DNA of 10,345 nt from Nitrospiraceae bacterium (GTDB lineage Bacteria > Nitrospirota > Thermodesulfovibrionia > Thermodesulfovibrionales > UBA9159). Location: contig DMNE01000147.1 of NCBI GenBank assembly GCA_003453735.1, forward strand, positions 493 to 10,837, read 5' to 3'. The translations under genes and the position numbers were made by a program. Below are positions 1 to 5,798 of the stretch, piece after piece (position 1 is the stretch's first letter; the number at the start of each line of letters is the position of its first letter). A model generated the notes under the pieces. The model ran no database searches and was not told the origin of the DNA. It saw only the letters and a program-made list of their open reading frames with translations.

Positions 1-6
1 ACTCAT
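1..6 (-). CDS. Start of presumed TumA-type antitoxin gene (cut by window edge)
   Basis: On the minus strand an ATG lies at 6-4, out of frame with the toxin gene that it overlaps. It is preceded by a strong Shine-Dalgarno, AGGAGG (complement of 17-22), with a 10-base spacer. TumE-type toxins are normally followed directly by an HTH antitoxin, so a downstream overlapping gene is expected. Only about two codons are visible, so the identity is inferred from position alone. Confidence 0.35.
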
Positions 7-283
7 GGTTCTTCATCCTCCTGATGTCTCTATAGAAATCTTCAATGAGTTTGCTGACTGTCGAGAACTTATAAGCCTCCTCACCTTCCTGATAATGTCT
101 ATGGTCTCCTTTGCCTGTATGGTTGTCATAGCATACGAGGAGTTCTCCGTTTCTGACGTATGCCAACGAATACCGGTATCCATGCGGCTTGCCATTTGTC
201 GTCGACACTTCCCAAATCTTAACCTCGACAATACCGCCATCGGACTCCTCAACTTTCTCGTGAAAGAGTAATCGTGCCTTCAT
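1..283 (-). CDS. TumE-like toxin (PF20126, formerly DUF6516), 3' end at window edge
   Basis: Minus-strand frame of 94 codons from ATG at 283-281; the next codon begins with T at base 1, so a stop may fall at the edge. It starts MKARLLFHEKVEE, continues with an HGYRYSLAYVRNGELLV segment, then the hallmark YDNHTGKGDHRH (about residues 54-65) and YKFSTVSKLIEDFYRDIRR. This layout matches the TumE/DUF6516 toxin family, small proteins of about 90-110 residues paired with an HTH antitoxin and of poorly defined biochemical action. The assignment rests on remembered family pattern. No Shine-Dalgarno precedes the ATG, and a good promoter lies only about a dozen bases upstream, so the transcript is probably near-leaderless. 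The downstream gene overlaps it, fitting a toxin-antitoxin operon. It diverges from higBA across an empty spacer. Confidence 0.75.
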   Translation of the reverse strand, partial: MKARLLFHEKVEESDGGIVEVKIWEVSTTNGKPHGYRYSLAYVRNGELLVCYDNHTGKGDHRHYQEGEEAYKFSTVSKLIEDFYRDIRRMKNHE

Positions 284-294
284 ATAGTAGTTAT

Positions 295-324
295 ATTATA
301 CCAGTGATATGATTAAAAGAGCAA
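295..324 (-). promoter_or_regulatory. Promoter of the TumE-like operon
   Basis: Minus strand: TTGCTC (complement of 319-324), 18-base spacer, consensus TATAAT (complement of 295-300). The expected transcription start near 288 leaves only about five bases before the toxin ATG at 283. Confidence 0.6.
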
Positions 325-641
325 GCTATATTTTTTTTACAAGCAATATGGAGTGAAATTAGAGAGCAAAATGTGGAAGTCATTACAACACATTACGTTG
401 CGCCACGAAAAGATAGGAAAGCAACCGGAAAATAACAACGTAGCAATGTTTCAACCGGAGACCTGCGATGTCGACGTTTCCCAATACCTGAGGGTTATCA
501 GATGAACTTCGAAGTCCCCGCTTCTCACAGAAGTCGACAGATTCGAATTTTATTATCTTTATGACCGTTATAAACGGAAATCTTGCTGGCAATCCTCTTT
601 AACTTCTCGATGCCCGATCTGAAATTAATGGAATAACTCCC
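325..641. other. Intergenic spacer between two divergent toxin-antitoxin modules
   Basis: I see no supportable gene. The stretch is AT-rich and contains a small perfect hairpin, CCGTT-ATA-AACGG, at 565-577. It also contains one copy of a short sequence (494-530) that recurs at 1372-1409 on the other side of higBA. Frames open on the minus strand here resemble no family I know. Confidence 0.5.
494..530 (+). repeat. Short direct repeat, left copy (flanks higBA)
   Basis: GTTATCAG, one variable base, TGAACT, then TTCTCACAG with 28 bases between the start of the first and last blocks. The copy at 1372-1409 has the same blocks in the same order with 29 bases. Exact blocks are only 6-9 bases, so chance is not excluded. 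Confidence 0.35.
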
Positions 642-670
642 TTGACATAGATATCGTCAACTGATAGTAT
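642..670 (+). promoter_or_regulatory. higBA promoter
   Basis: A perfect -35 box TTGACA at 642-647, a 17-base spacer, and TAGTAT (4 of 6 to consensus) at 665-670. The predicted transcription start, about seven bases after the -10 box, falls on the A of the higB ATG at 677, so the message would be leaderless. Confidence 0.65.
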
Positions 671-687
671 CATATTATGATAGTGTC
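663..687. promoter_or_regulatory. Probable HigA operator: perfect palindrome over -10 and start codon
   Basis: TATCATA (668-674), one base, TATGATA (676-682) form a perfect 15-base palindrome. In addition GATAGT occurs as a direct repeat at 663-668 and 679-684. The site overlaps the -10 box and the higB start codon, where an antitoxin or complex would block transcription. HigA proteins autorepress through palindromes of this kind; the actual binding is inferred. Confidence 0.6.
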
Positions 688-964
688 CTTTAGAGACGAA
701 GAGACTGAGCTGATATGGCATGGAGACTTCTCAAAAAAGATTAAGTTGCCCACAAGTCTCCATAACTTGGCAAGACGAAAGCTGAGGATGATTGCGGCTG
801 CAACTATGCTTGAAATCTTGAGAATACCGCCCAATAACAGGTTAGAGCGTTTGAAGGGCAATAGAGAAGGACAATGGAGTATTCGTATCAATGACCAATG
901 GCGCATTTGCTTTCAGTGGCGGGATGGGAATGCCCATGAAGTAGAGATAGCTGATTACCATTAA
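677..964 (+). CDS. higB: HigB toxin, RelE/ParE-superfamily mRNA interferase
   Basis: 95-residue protein starting MIVSFRDEETELIWHG, the normal start and length for plasmid-type HigB (PF05015). The diagnostic block NRLERLKGNREGQWSIRIND (residues 54-73) is followed by QWRICFQW, and the protein ends EIADYH. The conserved basic residues R70 and R76 and the terminal H95 are present, so the ribosome-dependent RNase active site looks intact. No Shine-Dalgarno precedes the ATG; the promoter places transcription start on or beside the ATG. The stop TAA is 17 bases before higA. The toxin-first gene order is typical of higBA. The operator over its start codon implies autoregulation by the antitoxin. Confidence 0.93.
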   Translation: MIVSFRDEETELIWHGDFSKKIKLPTSLHNLARRKLRMIAAATMLEILRIPPNNRLERLKGNREGQWSIRINDQWRICFQWRDGNAHEVEIADYH

Positions 965-981
965 GAAGAGGTGATAAGACA

Positions 982-1290
982 ATGAAACGTTTAAAGAACA
1001 TTCATCCAGGCGAAGTCTTGCAGGAAGAGTTTCTTGGTCCAATGGGAATATCGGTGTATCGTCTCGCAAAGGAGACGGGATTATCCCAGACGCGACTCGG
1101 ACAAATCATCAAGGGCGAGCGGAGCATCTCTGCTGAGACCGCTATCAAGATTGGCCGCTTTCTGAATACTGGTCCCGAGTTTTGGATGAACCTTCAGTCG
1201 CTGTATGACATCGAGGAAGCTGAAAAACAGTATGGCAAAGAGGTTAAGGCAATTCATCCATATAGTTCAGAAGGCATAGCAGTACATTAA
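982..1290 (+). CDS. higA: HigA antitoxin, XRE-family HTH regulator
   Basis: 102-residue protein beginning MKRLKNIHPGEVLQEEFLGP, the standard HigA/VapI opening. A helix-turn-helix of XRE type covers about residues 23-46 (ISVYRLAKETGLSQTRLGQI), followed by the family segment GRFLNTGPEFWMNLQSLYDI (59-78). HigA binds and neutralises HigB and represses the operon promoter. A good Shine-Dalgarno, AAGAGGTG, ends eight bases before the ATG. This contrasts with the missing site on higB, so antitoxin translation should be stronger and independent. Length and motifs indicate an intact gene. Confidence 0.93.
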   Translation: MKRLKNIHPGEVLQEEFLGPMGISVYRLAKETGLSQTRLGQIIKGERSISAETAIKIGRFLNTGPEFWMNLQSLYDIEEAEKQYGKEVKAIHPYSSEGIAVH

Positions 1291-1629
1291 ATCTCAGGAC
1301 GGCGGTTGGTCCTTGTCCAGTGCCAGTTATAACCGATAATCAATGGTCCCTCTGAACTATTTGGGCTCTCAGTTATCAGGTGAACTCCAAAAAAATTACT
1401 TTCTCACAGTACCCAACGCGAGTTTCGATTTCTCATAATAGAGGAGTACGGGAAGAATTCCGTCGACCTGTACAACGCCAAACGCGAACCCTTGCCACCT
1501 CGTTTGGGAATCGGCCGTGTTTTCGAAGTGATGAATATTGGTCGAAACATCGTCTGCGAGATCCCCAAAAAACACCGGTTGTCTTTAGTCGCCAATTTTA
1601 ACAGCGTGCCGCCAGACTGTGAGAAGCGA
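1291..1629. other. Intergenic region with possible gene remnant
   Basis: No recognisable complete gene. A plus-strand frame stays open for about 100 codons from 1384 to the stop at 1684-1686. It reads LIIEEYGKNSVDLYNAKREP in its first part but has no ATG and runs into the end of the convergent UPF0158 gene. It could be a decayed gene or chance; I do not recognise the sequence. The stretch also holds the right copy of the short direct repeat (1372-1409) and a 16-base sequence at 1452-1467 that recurs at 3556-3571. Confidence 0.35.
1372..1409 (+). repeat. Short direct repeat, right copy (flanks higBA)
   Basis: Same ordered blocks as 494-530: GTTATCAG, TGAACT, TTCTCACAG, in the same orientation. 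It lies 82 bases after the higA stop, so the two copies bracket the higBA module. Confidence 0.35.
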
Positions 1630-2100
1630 TTATTCTTTAAATGGGATTTGATTCGACTCGCACCAGTCTATGGCTACTTGGCGTAATGCCGCATCCCTGT
1701 AAGCGTACCACTCATCGGACAACTCAAGCCTCTGCACCGCATCCTTGAATCTCCGAAAAGCTCCCTTTCCCTTGATCGAGGAATATAGCACTTCCGATAC
1801 TTTTCTATCCTTAAGAGAAAGGACAAACTTTTCCATTATATGATATTCGTTAAAGTCATACTTGGTAGGTAAGGTGAGGTAGTCATCCTCATTCTCCATG
1901 AAGTCTCTGGCAATGCGGATGTTGTCCTGTTGCCACTCCGGATAGTCATCCAAAGGGTCGTCCCCTTCTTCAACAGCACCAACCTCCTCATCGGAAATCG
2001 TAATGATCTGACCGGTTTTTGTATTGAAATACGAAGCCATTTCATCGCTCTGAAGTTCGATTGCCTCAATGATTTCCCTTAGCTTGACAGGATGGTTCAT
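1630..2100 (-). CDS. UPF0158 family protein
   Basis: 156 residues from ATG at 2100-2098, beginning MNHPVKLREIIEAIELQSDE. Family signposts in order: SYFNTKTGQIITISDEE (about 32-48), an acidic stretch EEGDDPLDDYPEWQ, YDFNEYHIMEKFVLSL, the core KGKGAFRRFKDAVQRL (about 113-128), and DEWYAYRDAALRQVAIDWCE near the end. This matches UPF0158 (PF03682) in length and layout; function is not established. The frame is open further upstream (TTG at 2172, ATG at 2145), but the family start is at VKLREII, so I chose 2100. Its Shine-Dalgarno is weak (GGGAG, about 13 bases away). It diverges from the recombinase gene, and the recombinase unit's left inverted repeat lies only 57 bases before its start, so its promoter may be affected by that unit. 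Confidence 0.85.
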   Translation of the reverse strand: MNHPVKLREIIEAIELQSDEMASYFNTKTGQIITISDEEVGAVEEGDDPLDDYPEWQQDNIRIARDFMENEDDYLTLPTKYDFNEYHIMEKFVLSLKDRKVSEVLYSSIKGKGAFRRFKDAVQRLELSDEWYAYRDAALRQVAIDWCESNQIPFKE

Positions 2101-2111
2101 TAACTTATCGG

Positions 2112-2131
2112 TGCTCCCTGCTGCTCCCTGT
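2112..2131. repeat. Tandem 10-base repeat, two copies
   Basis: TGCTCCCTGC is followed immediately by TGCTCCCTGT, in the short leader of the UPF0158 gene. On the minus strand it duplicates the purine-rich GGGAG that could act as ribosome binding site, which may reflect slippage. Confidence 0.6.
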
Positions 2132-2139
2132 TGTGATTG

Positions 2140-2157
2140 TACCATACAATGATGGTA
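2140..2157. promoter_or_regulatory. Inverted repeat in the divergent promoter region
   Basis: TACCAT (2140-2145), six bases, ATGGTA (2152-2157): a perfect 6-base inverted repeat between the divergent UPF0158 and recombinase genes. A possible minus-strand -10, TACAAT (complement of 2136-2141), overlaps it. Could be an operator or an accessory recombinase site; not proven. Confidence 0.3.
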
Positions 2158-2170
2158 TGCAGACCCCGGC
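2157..2170 (+). repeat. Left inverted repeat of recombinase unit
   Basis: ATGCAGACCCCGGC, exactly complementary to 3070-3083. A shorter CCGG follows downstream (2189-2192), giving a loose imperfect palindrome like those bound by tyrosine recombinases. Confidence 0.7.
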
Positions 2171-2207
2171 AAACGTTAACGTCAACAACCGGTAAGGAGG
2201 TATCAGC

Positions 2208-3047
2208 ATGACTATACAAGAAGCCATTGAACTCTTTAAGAACCATCAAAATGTCACCGTCAGGAAAAGTACCATAAGAAGCTACGGAAAGTTCCTGGAA
2301 CGGTTTGAGGAAAGATTTGCTCAGCGTGAAGTGGTCTCCATCTCTGCAGATGACATCGGGAAGTTCCTTGAGGAATGTGCCGAACCTCTGAACAGGTCTA
2401 CACGTCATCTTCGCTATGCCCAGCTGAAGGCGTTCTTCAACTACATCATTGAAGCCTCTGATCTGGACATCAAGAACCCCTGCAATGCCGGCGTGCTGTT
2501 CAAGACATTCAAAAACGTCTATCAAGGCCAGCGGAAGATCCTGGATAAAGAGACAGTGGATGAGATAATTTTCAATTCACGCAGTGCAAGGGATCGTCTA
2601 ATCCTGGAGCTTCAGGCACGGTGCGGGCTGAGAATAGGAGAGGTTCTTAACCTCAGAGCCTCAGACATCTCGGGCAGGAAGCTCATGATCCAAGAGCCCA
2701 AGTCGGGCAGGGATGCCGAGGTTGCCTTCATGCCTGAACACATTTCAAGCAAGCTGACTGAGTATATTCAGGCCAAGAAGATGTCACCTGAGGACAGGGT
2801 GTTCCCTCTCTGTTATACCGCAGTCAGAAATCTGGTCGCCGGGCTGGGTAAGAAGCTAAATGTTAAACTGTCACCCCATGACCTGCGCAGACATTCTGCC
2901 ACTTATGCCAGTAGGAACGGGGTACCTCTGGAGATTATCTCCAAAGTCATTCTGAGGCATCAGGACTTGAAGACAACCCAGGTATATCTTGGCAAAATCA
3001 GTGACACCGAAGCCATCAGGTGGATGGATATTCTCCATGGGAAATAG
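2208..3047 (+). CDS. Tyrosine recombinase / site-specific integrase
   Basis: 279 residues with a strong Shine-Dalgarno AAGGAGG seven bases before the ATG. An N-terminal SAM-like core-binding domain spans about residues 1-100 (TVRKSTIRSYGKFLERFEER; LKAFFNYIIE). The catalytic domain follows with the full set visible: R142 in ARCGLRIGEVLNLR, K165 in PKSGR, H224 and R227 in SPHDLRRHSA, H251 in LRHQD, and nucleophile Y260 in TTQVYLGK. The enzyme should cut and rejoin DNA through a 3'-phosphotyrosine link. At 279 residues it is of Xer/short-integrase size and lacks the insertion that marks integron integrases. It is the only gene within a pair of perfect 14-base inverted repeats, which are candidate substrates. 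It diverges from UPF0158. It appears intact and its codon use resembles the AT-leaning surroundings. Confidence 0.93.
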   Translation: MTIQEAIELFKNHQNVTVRKSTIRSYGKFLERFEERFAQREVVSISADDIGKFLEECAEPLNRSTRHLRYAQLKAFFNYIIEASDLDIKNPCNAGVLFKTFKNVYQGQRKILDKETVDEIIFNSRSARDRLILELQARCGLRIGEVLNLRASDISGRKLMIQEPKSGRDAEVAFMPEHISSKLTEYIQAKKMSPEDRVFPLCYTAVRNLVAGLGKKLNVKLSPHDLRRHSATYASRNGVPLEIISKVILRHQDLKTTQVYLGKISDTEAIRWMDILHGK

Positions 3048-3051
3048 GAAT

Positions 3052-3075
3052 CCCGGCTAACAATTAATCGCCGGG
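3052..3075 (+). terminator. Hairpin after the recombinase gene, overlapping the right inverted repeat
   Basis: CCCGGC (3052-3057), a 12-base AT-rich loop, GCCGGG (3070-3075). It begins four bases after the stop codon. No T-run follows, so it is a weak terminator candidate. The layout, two GC arms around an AT-rich centre, also resembles a tyrosine-recombinase core site. Confidence 0.35.
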
Positions 3076-3083
3076 GTCTGCAT
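3070..3083 (-). repeat. Right inverted repeat of recombinase unit
   Basis: GCCGGGGTCTGCAT, the exact reverse complement of 2157-2170. The 181 bases from here to the transpeptidase stop hold no gene I can support. Confidence 0.7.
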
Positions 3084-3264
3084 TTGCGGCTCTTCACACG
3101 AGGAGTATACCGACTACATCTCACTGTGCAGGAATTGATACACTCACGAATGCCAGAAGTACTCCGCGCAGGAGTGGAAAAGCAGCGGCGCATCTTTCGG
3201 AAATATTGACCTCTGGAATGACCCGGACGCGCCCGCCGCTGGCAGTTCACTCTGTAGTTAGCTC

Positions 3265-5013
3265 TCACCAGGGGTATGGATAGCCCTTCGCGAGAACATT
3301 GTCCAGGGCGGCGTCGTGCCCGTAGATGTCGTCGTAGAAGTGAACCAGCCCGTCTTCCAGCACGATCACGGTGGCATAGACGATAAAGACCGGAATCGGG
3401 TGCGCGAGATTCACCTGCTGAGTCGCTGTGCCGGTCATCGCTGCGCGAATATGGTCCGGGGTCCAGCCGGGATTGTCGCGCAGGACCCACGCCGCCAGAT
3501 CGGCGGGCTTTTCCAACCGGATGCAGCCGTGGCTGAAATCACGCCGGGACTTCGCGAAGAATTCCGTCGACGGAGTATCGTGCATATACACGTTGTAGCT
3601 GTTCGGAAAGACAAATTTCAACAGTCCAAGCGCATTCTTTGGACCCGGCTTCTGCCGGACGAAAAGCTTCCCGGCGCGGATTTGTCCGAGCACCTCGGGA
3701 GTGACCGTCCCGGTCGAGACGACGTTCCGCTTGCTGTCCACAACTTCGAATCCGTTATTGGCGAGGTAGTCGGGGTCGCGAACAACGTGTGGCACCATCT
3801 CCGCCCGCGTAATGGAAGGGGGCACCTCCCAATAAGGACGGAAAACGACGTACTGCATGGTGTCGCTAAACACCGGGGTGTTGTGGTGCCCGTAAGCTTT
3901 TCCGACCACGATCTTCATCGTCACCTCGATTTTGAAGTCTTTATCAACAGCGCGCAGACGGAACTCGGGGATGTTCGCCACGATGAGTGCTTTTTGATAC
4001 ACGTCCGGCAACCAGCGCCATCGTTCAAGCGTGAGCTGCATTTGCCGAACTCGGCGGCTCAAAGGAACATTCAAATCAGCCACGGTTTGAGCGTCAAGTC
4101 GTCCATTCGGATCCCGGCCAAGCCTACGCTGAAAGTTCTTCACAGCGTCCACCAGCGCACCTGCGTAGATCGATTGATCAGCCGGAACGTTGGCGTCAGC
4201 CCGAAGGTCGCCGAGCAACCGCAGCAGTCGCGTGAGCCGTGTGACGCCGGGATAGGTGTCGCCCGGCACAATCGCTTTCTTTACGGCAGGGAGTTGCTCC
4301 CCATCATCCTTCTTCGCAAGCTCGAGATACGTTTGCAGGGCTTGAATTGTGCGCAGGTAACCGGGATAGGGCGGCTCCACTTGCGCCAAGACGCCGGCAA
4401 CGTCGCCCGCACCGACAACGTGGTCTTTGAGAAATTCGGCCAGATCGTATTTCTTGGATTCATCATCAAGAGCGAAGGCAAAGTGCTTCGGATTTACCTT
4501 GCCAATGTGGAGGTCGGAGATATACCTCATTGCGCAAACCGTGAGGGCGAGATCAAATTTCACAGCATCCGCCTCGGTCGGCTGCCGCGTTGCAGGTTTG
4601 AATTTTGCCAGCCGATCGTTCCACCGGGATCCGTCGTAGTCTTCCGCGGAGAGCCCCTTTAGGTCAGCCTTGAGCAATAGCGCGATCACCTGCCGCGCCT
4701 GTGCGGTCGGCTCCATTCCCTTGATCCACCACAATGAATCACCGTTGAACTCGTAGAATCTCTTCACATGCTTGCTGTAATCGCTGAAATCTGGCCAACG
4801 CAAATCGGGGAAATTGCCATGGCTAATGGCGGCTCCAAGCCAGGCTTGACCTTCGGAGCTGAGCTCCTGCGCACTCGCACCTACAGTGCTGGAAGTTGCA
4901 AGCTGCCTCTCAGCAGAGCTCGCTGAGCCGCATCCAGATCCGCAAAACAGTGCGATCAACACCAGGGGCGCTGAAAGCCGAGAGCCCCACCCCAAAATCG
5001 TTAGTTGCTTCAC
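3265..5013 (-). CDS. L,D-transpeptidase, YcbB/LdtD type (scaffold, peptidoglycan-binding and YkuD domains)
   Basis: 582 residues from GTG at 5013-5011. The N-terminus has a basic start, a hydrophobic stretch ([14 protein letters not shown]) and a Cys near residue 28 that could be a lipid site, although the -3 position is atypical. So it is an exported, envelope-located enzyme. Order of domains: scaffold domain about 65-260 (including [19 protein letters not shown]), peptidoglycan-binding helix bundle about 280-325 ([24 protein letters not shown]), and YkuD catalytic domain about 345-520 with H478 (MHDTPS) and SHGCIRLE, catalytic C497. Members of this family form 3-3 crosslinks or attach proteins to peptidoglycan by attacking tetrapeptide stems. 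The start overlaps the stop of a phosphoketolase-fragment ORF by two bases, suggesting translational coupling. G+C is clearly higher than in the neighbours on both sides, suggesting transfer of the block. The long plus-strand frame opposite it is a shadow. Confidence 0.93.
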   Translation of the reverse strand: MKQLTILGWGSRLSAPLVLIALFCGSGCGSASSAERQLATSSTVGASAQELSSEGQAWLGAAISHGNFPDLRWPDFSDYSKHVKRFYEFNGDSLWWIKGMEPTAQARQVIALLLKADLKGLSAEDYDGSRWNDRLAKFKPATRQPTEADAVKFDLALTVCAMRYISDLHIGKVNPKHFAFALDDESKKYDLAEFLKDHVVGAGDVAGVLAQVEPPYPGYLRTIQALQTYLELAKKDDGEQLPAVKKAIVPGDTYPGVTRLTRLLRLLGDLRADANVPADQSIYAGALVDAVKNFQRRLGRDPNGRLDAQTVADLNVPLSRRVRQMQLTLERWRWLPDVYQKALIVANIPEFRLRAVDKDFKIEVTMKIVVGKAYGHHNTPVFSDTMQYVVFRPYWEVPPSITRAEMVPHVVRDPDYLANNGFEVVDSKRNVVSTGTVTPEVLGQIRAGKLFVRQKPGPKNALGLLKFVFPNSYNVYMHDTPSTEFFAKSRRDFSHGCIRLEKPADLAAWVLRDNPGWTPDHIRAAMTGTATQQVNLAHPIPVFIVYATVIVLEDGLVHFYDDIYGHDAALDNVLAKGYPYPW

Positions 5014-5162
5014 TGAAGAGCCTTGGGACTGGCGTCCATCTCTAGGTGGAAGCGGTCCAGATCGTTGAGCACCGTCATGTCCAAGGGCGTGGTGATGGTG
5101 CCCTCTTCCTTGTAGCCGCGGAACACCAACTCATCTGCAACTTTCTTCTCAGTTGATGCCAT
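5010..5162 (-). pseudogene. Phosphoketolase C-terminal fragment in a small translated-looking ORF
   Basis: A 50-codon ORF from ATG at 5162-5160 (a second ATG directly upstream at 5165-5163) to TGA at 5012-5010. Residues about 13-43 contain [15 protein letters not shown] and [14 protein letters not shown], a signature block found near the C-terminus of phosphoketolases (XFP_C, PF09363). The leading residues ([13 protein letters not shown]) and the tail (ASPKALQ) do not look like phosphoketolase. A consensus Shine-Dalgarno AAGGAG (complement of 5170-5175) lies seven bases before the chosen ATG. The stop overlaps the transpeptidase GTG in the pattern GTGA. It cannot have phosphoketolase activity, because nearly the whole roughly 800-residue enzyme is missing. 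It may be a recombination scar now serving as a translated leader for the transpeptidase. Confidence 0.72.
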
Positions 5163-5169
5163 CATTCTT

Positions 5170-5175
5170 CTCCTT
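5170..5175 (-). promoter_or_regulatory. Shine-Dalgarno of the phosphoketolase-fragment ORF
   Basis: AAGGAG on the minus strand, seven bases before ATG 5162 and four before ATG 5165, which favours the second ATG as start. The transpeptidase GTG itself has only a weak AAGG upstream, so it may rely on this site through coupling. Confidence 0.6.
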
Positions 5176-5738
5176 ATTTTTGAGGGTAGGTCTTCGAAAG
5201 TTCATAATTCAGCGTTGAGTGAATCTGAGTTATTGGTCTAAAAGGATTCTATCATACTTCTTGATCATTTGGAACCACTCAAATCCGGCCCCCTGACCTA
5301 TCACTCACGCATACAACGACATGTGCTGTTCTGCCTCAGATCCGGCGGAAGAGCGAAGGTTTTCTTCGGAAATTGCTACCCTATCAAAACTGTGCTGGTG
5401 TATGGGATGACCTTATCATTTCGAATTGAAAGTTAGCATGACAGCAATGAGGCCGTAAGTGCGGCTTATAGGGAGGAAGTCGCGGCAGCTGAGTCCCTTT
5501 TGATTTGCGGACTTGGAGGGGAACTCCGCACTCCCCAATAGAGTCGACCGCGTTTATTTCCAAAAGAAAGCTTACTCCCGTGCAAAATAGCCATAGTGCG
5601 GACTTCAGGAAGGATTGTTTCGTTGGACTTACATCTCTCATGAACGAGTATTTCGTCCCGTACTATGCTCAGAAAAGACCTTTTGGAAGCATCAAATTGT
5701 TTTTTCGACTTCTTCCTGTACCCCACACCCATGAGATC
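5176..5738. other. Long intergenic region without a supportable gene
   Basis: Several frames of 80-90 codons are open on both strands around 5384-5756, but none has family features or a Shine-Dalgarno, and they overlap each other. A hairpin is visible at 5506-5530: TGCGGA pairing with TCCGCA, extended by TT/AA after a C-C mismatch. TGCGGACTT recurs at about 5596-5604. This looks like decayed or structured non-coding DNA. Confidence 0.4.
5506..5530 (+). other. Stem-loop in intergenic DNA
   Basis: TGCGGA (5506-5511) pairs with TCCGCA (5525-5530), and TT/AA extend the stem after one C-C mismatch; the loop is G-rich. No T-run, so not a typical terminator. Confidence 0.35.
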
Positions 5739-5747
5739 TGCTATAAT
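5739..5747 (+). promoter_or_regulatory. Extended -10 promoter of the TPR gene
   Basis: TG, one base, then the consensus TATAAT (5742-5747), an extended -10 element. No good -35 box is visible at 16-18 bases, which fits this promoter class. The TPR gene starts 51 bases downstream. Confidence 0.6.
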
Positions 5748-5798
5748 TGTGCGTAGTAGAACTGATAATTTCGATTCGATGAATAGGGAAATACTCTA

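Larger units (their letters stand above)
2157..3083 (+). mobile_element. Tyrosine-recombinase unit bounded by perfect 14-bp inverted repeats
   Basis: ATGCAGACCCCGGC at 2157-2170 and its exact reverse complement at 3070-3083 enclose a single gene, a complete tyrosine recombinase (2208-3047), in 927 bases. The repeats start 37 bases before the Shine-Dalgarno and end 36 bases after the stop codon. No target duplication is evident in the immediate flanks, which fits tyrosine recombinases, as they normally make none. Candidate interpretations: a minimal one-gene mobile element, an invertible segment flipped by its own enzyme, or a pair of arm-type binding sites for autoregulation. The sequence alone cannot choose among these. 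Confidence 0.5.

Noticed and set aside
2100..2172. Longer UPF0158 start at TTG 2172 or ATG 2145
   Set aside because: The family begins at the VKLREII segment just after the ATG at 2100; the upstream residues are low-complexity and run through the inverted repeat.
2100..2525. Minus-strand frame of 141 codons opposite the recombinase N-terminus
   Set aside because: Antisense shadow; no ribosome binding site and no recognisable motif.
2157..3083. Classical DDE-transposase insertion sequence
   Set aside because: The gene is a tyrosine recombinase with R-K-H-R-H-Y residues, and no target duplication is visible at the ends.
3055..3263. Integron attC site (GGCTAAC at 3055-3061 and GTTAGCT at 3257-3263)
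   Set aside because: The boxes do not fully fit the RYYYAAC/GTTRRRY core, they are about 200 bases apart without inner arms, and the nearby recombinase lacks the integron-integrase insertion.
2960..3490. Minus-strand frame of 176 codons
   Set aside because: It overlaps the ends of both the recombinase and the transpeptidase in other frames; its arginine- and serine-rich translation shows no family pattern.
3316..4662. 448-codon open frame on the plus strand
   Set aside because: It lies wholly opposite the transpeptidase, whose catalytic motifs and domain order are clear; a G+C-rich gene gives long antisense frames.
5384..5756. Overlapping frames of 83-88 codons on both strands
   Set aside because: They overlap one another, have no ribosome binding sites and show no known motifs.
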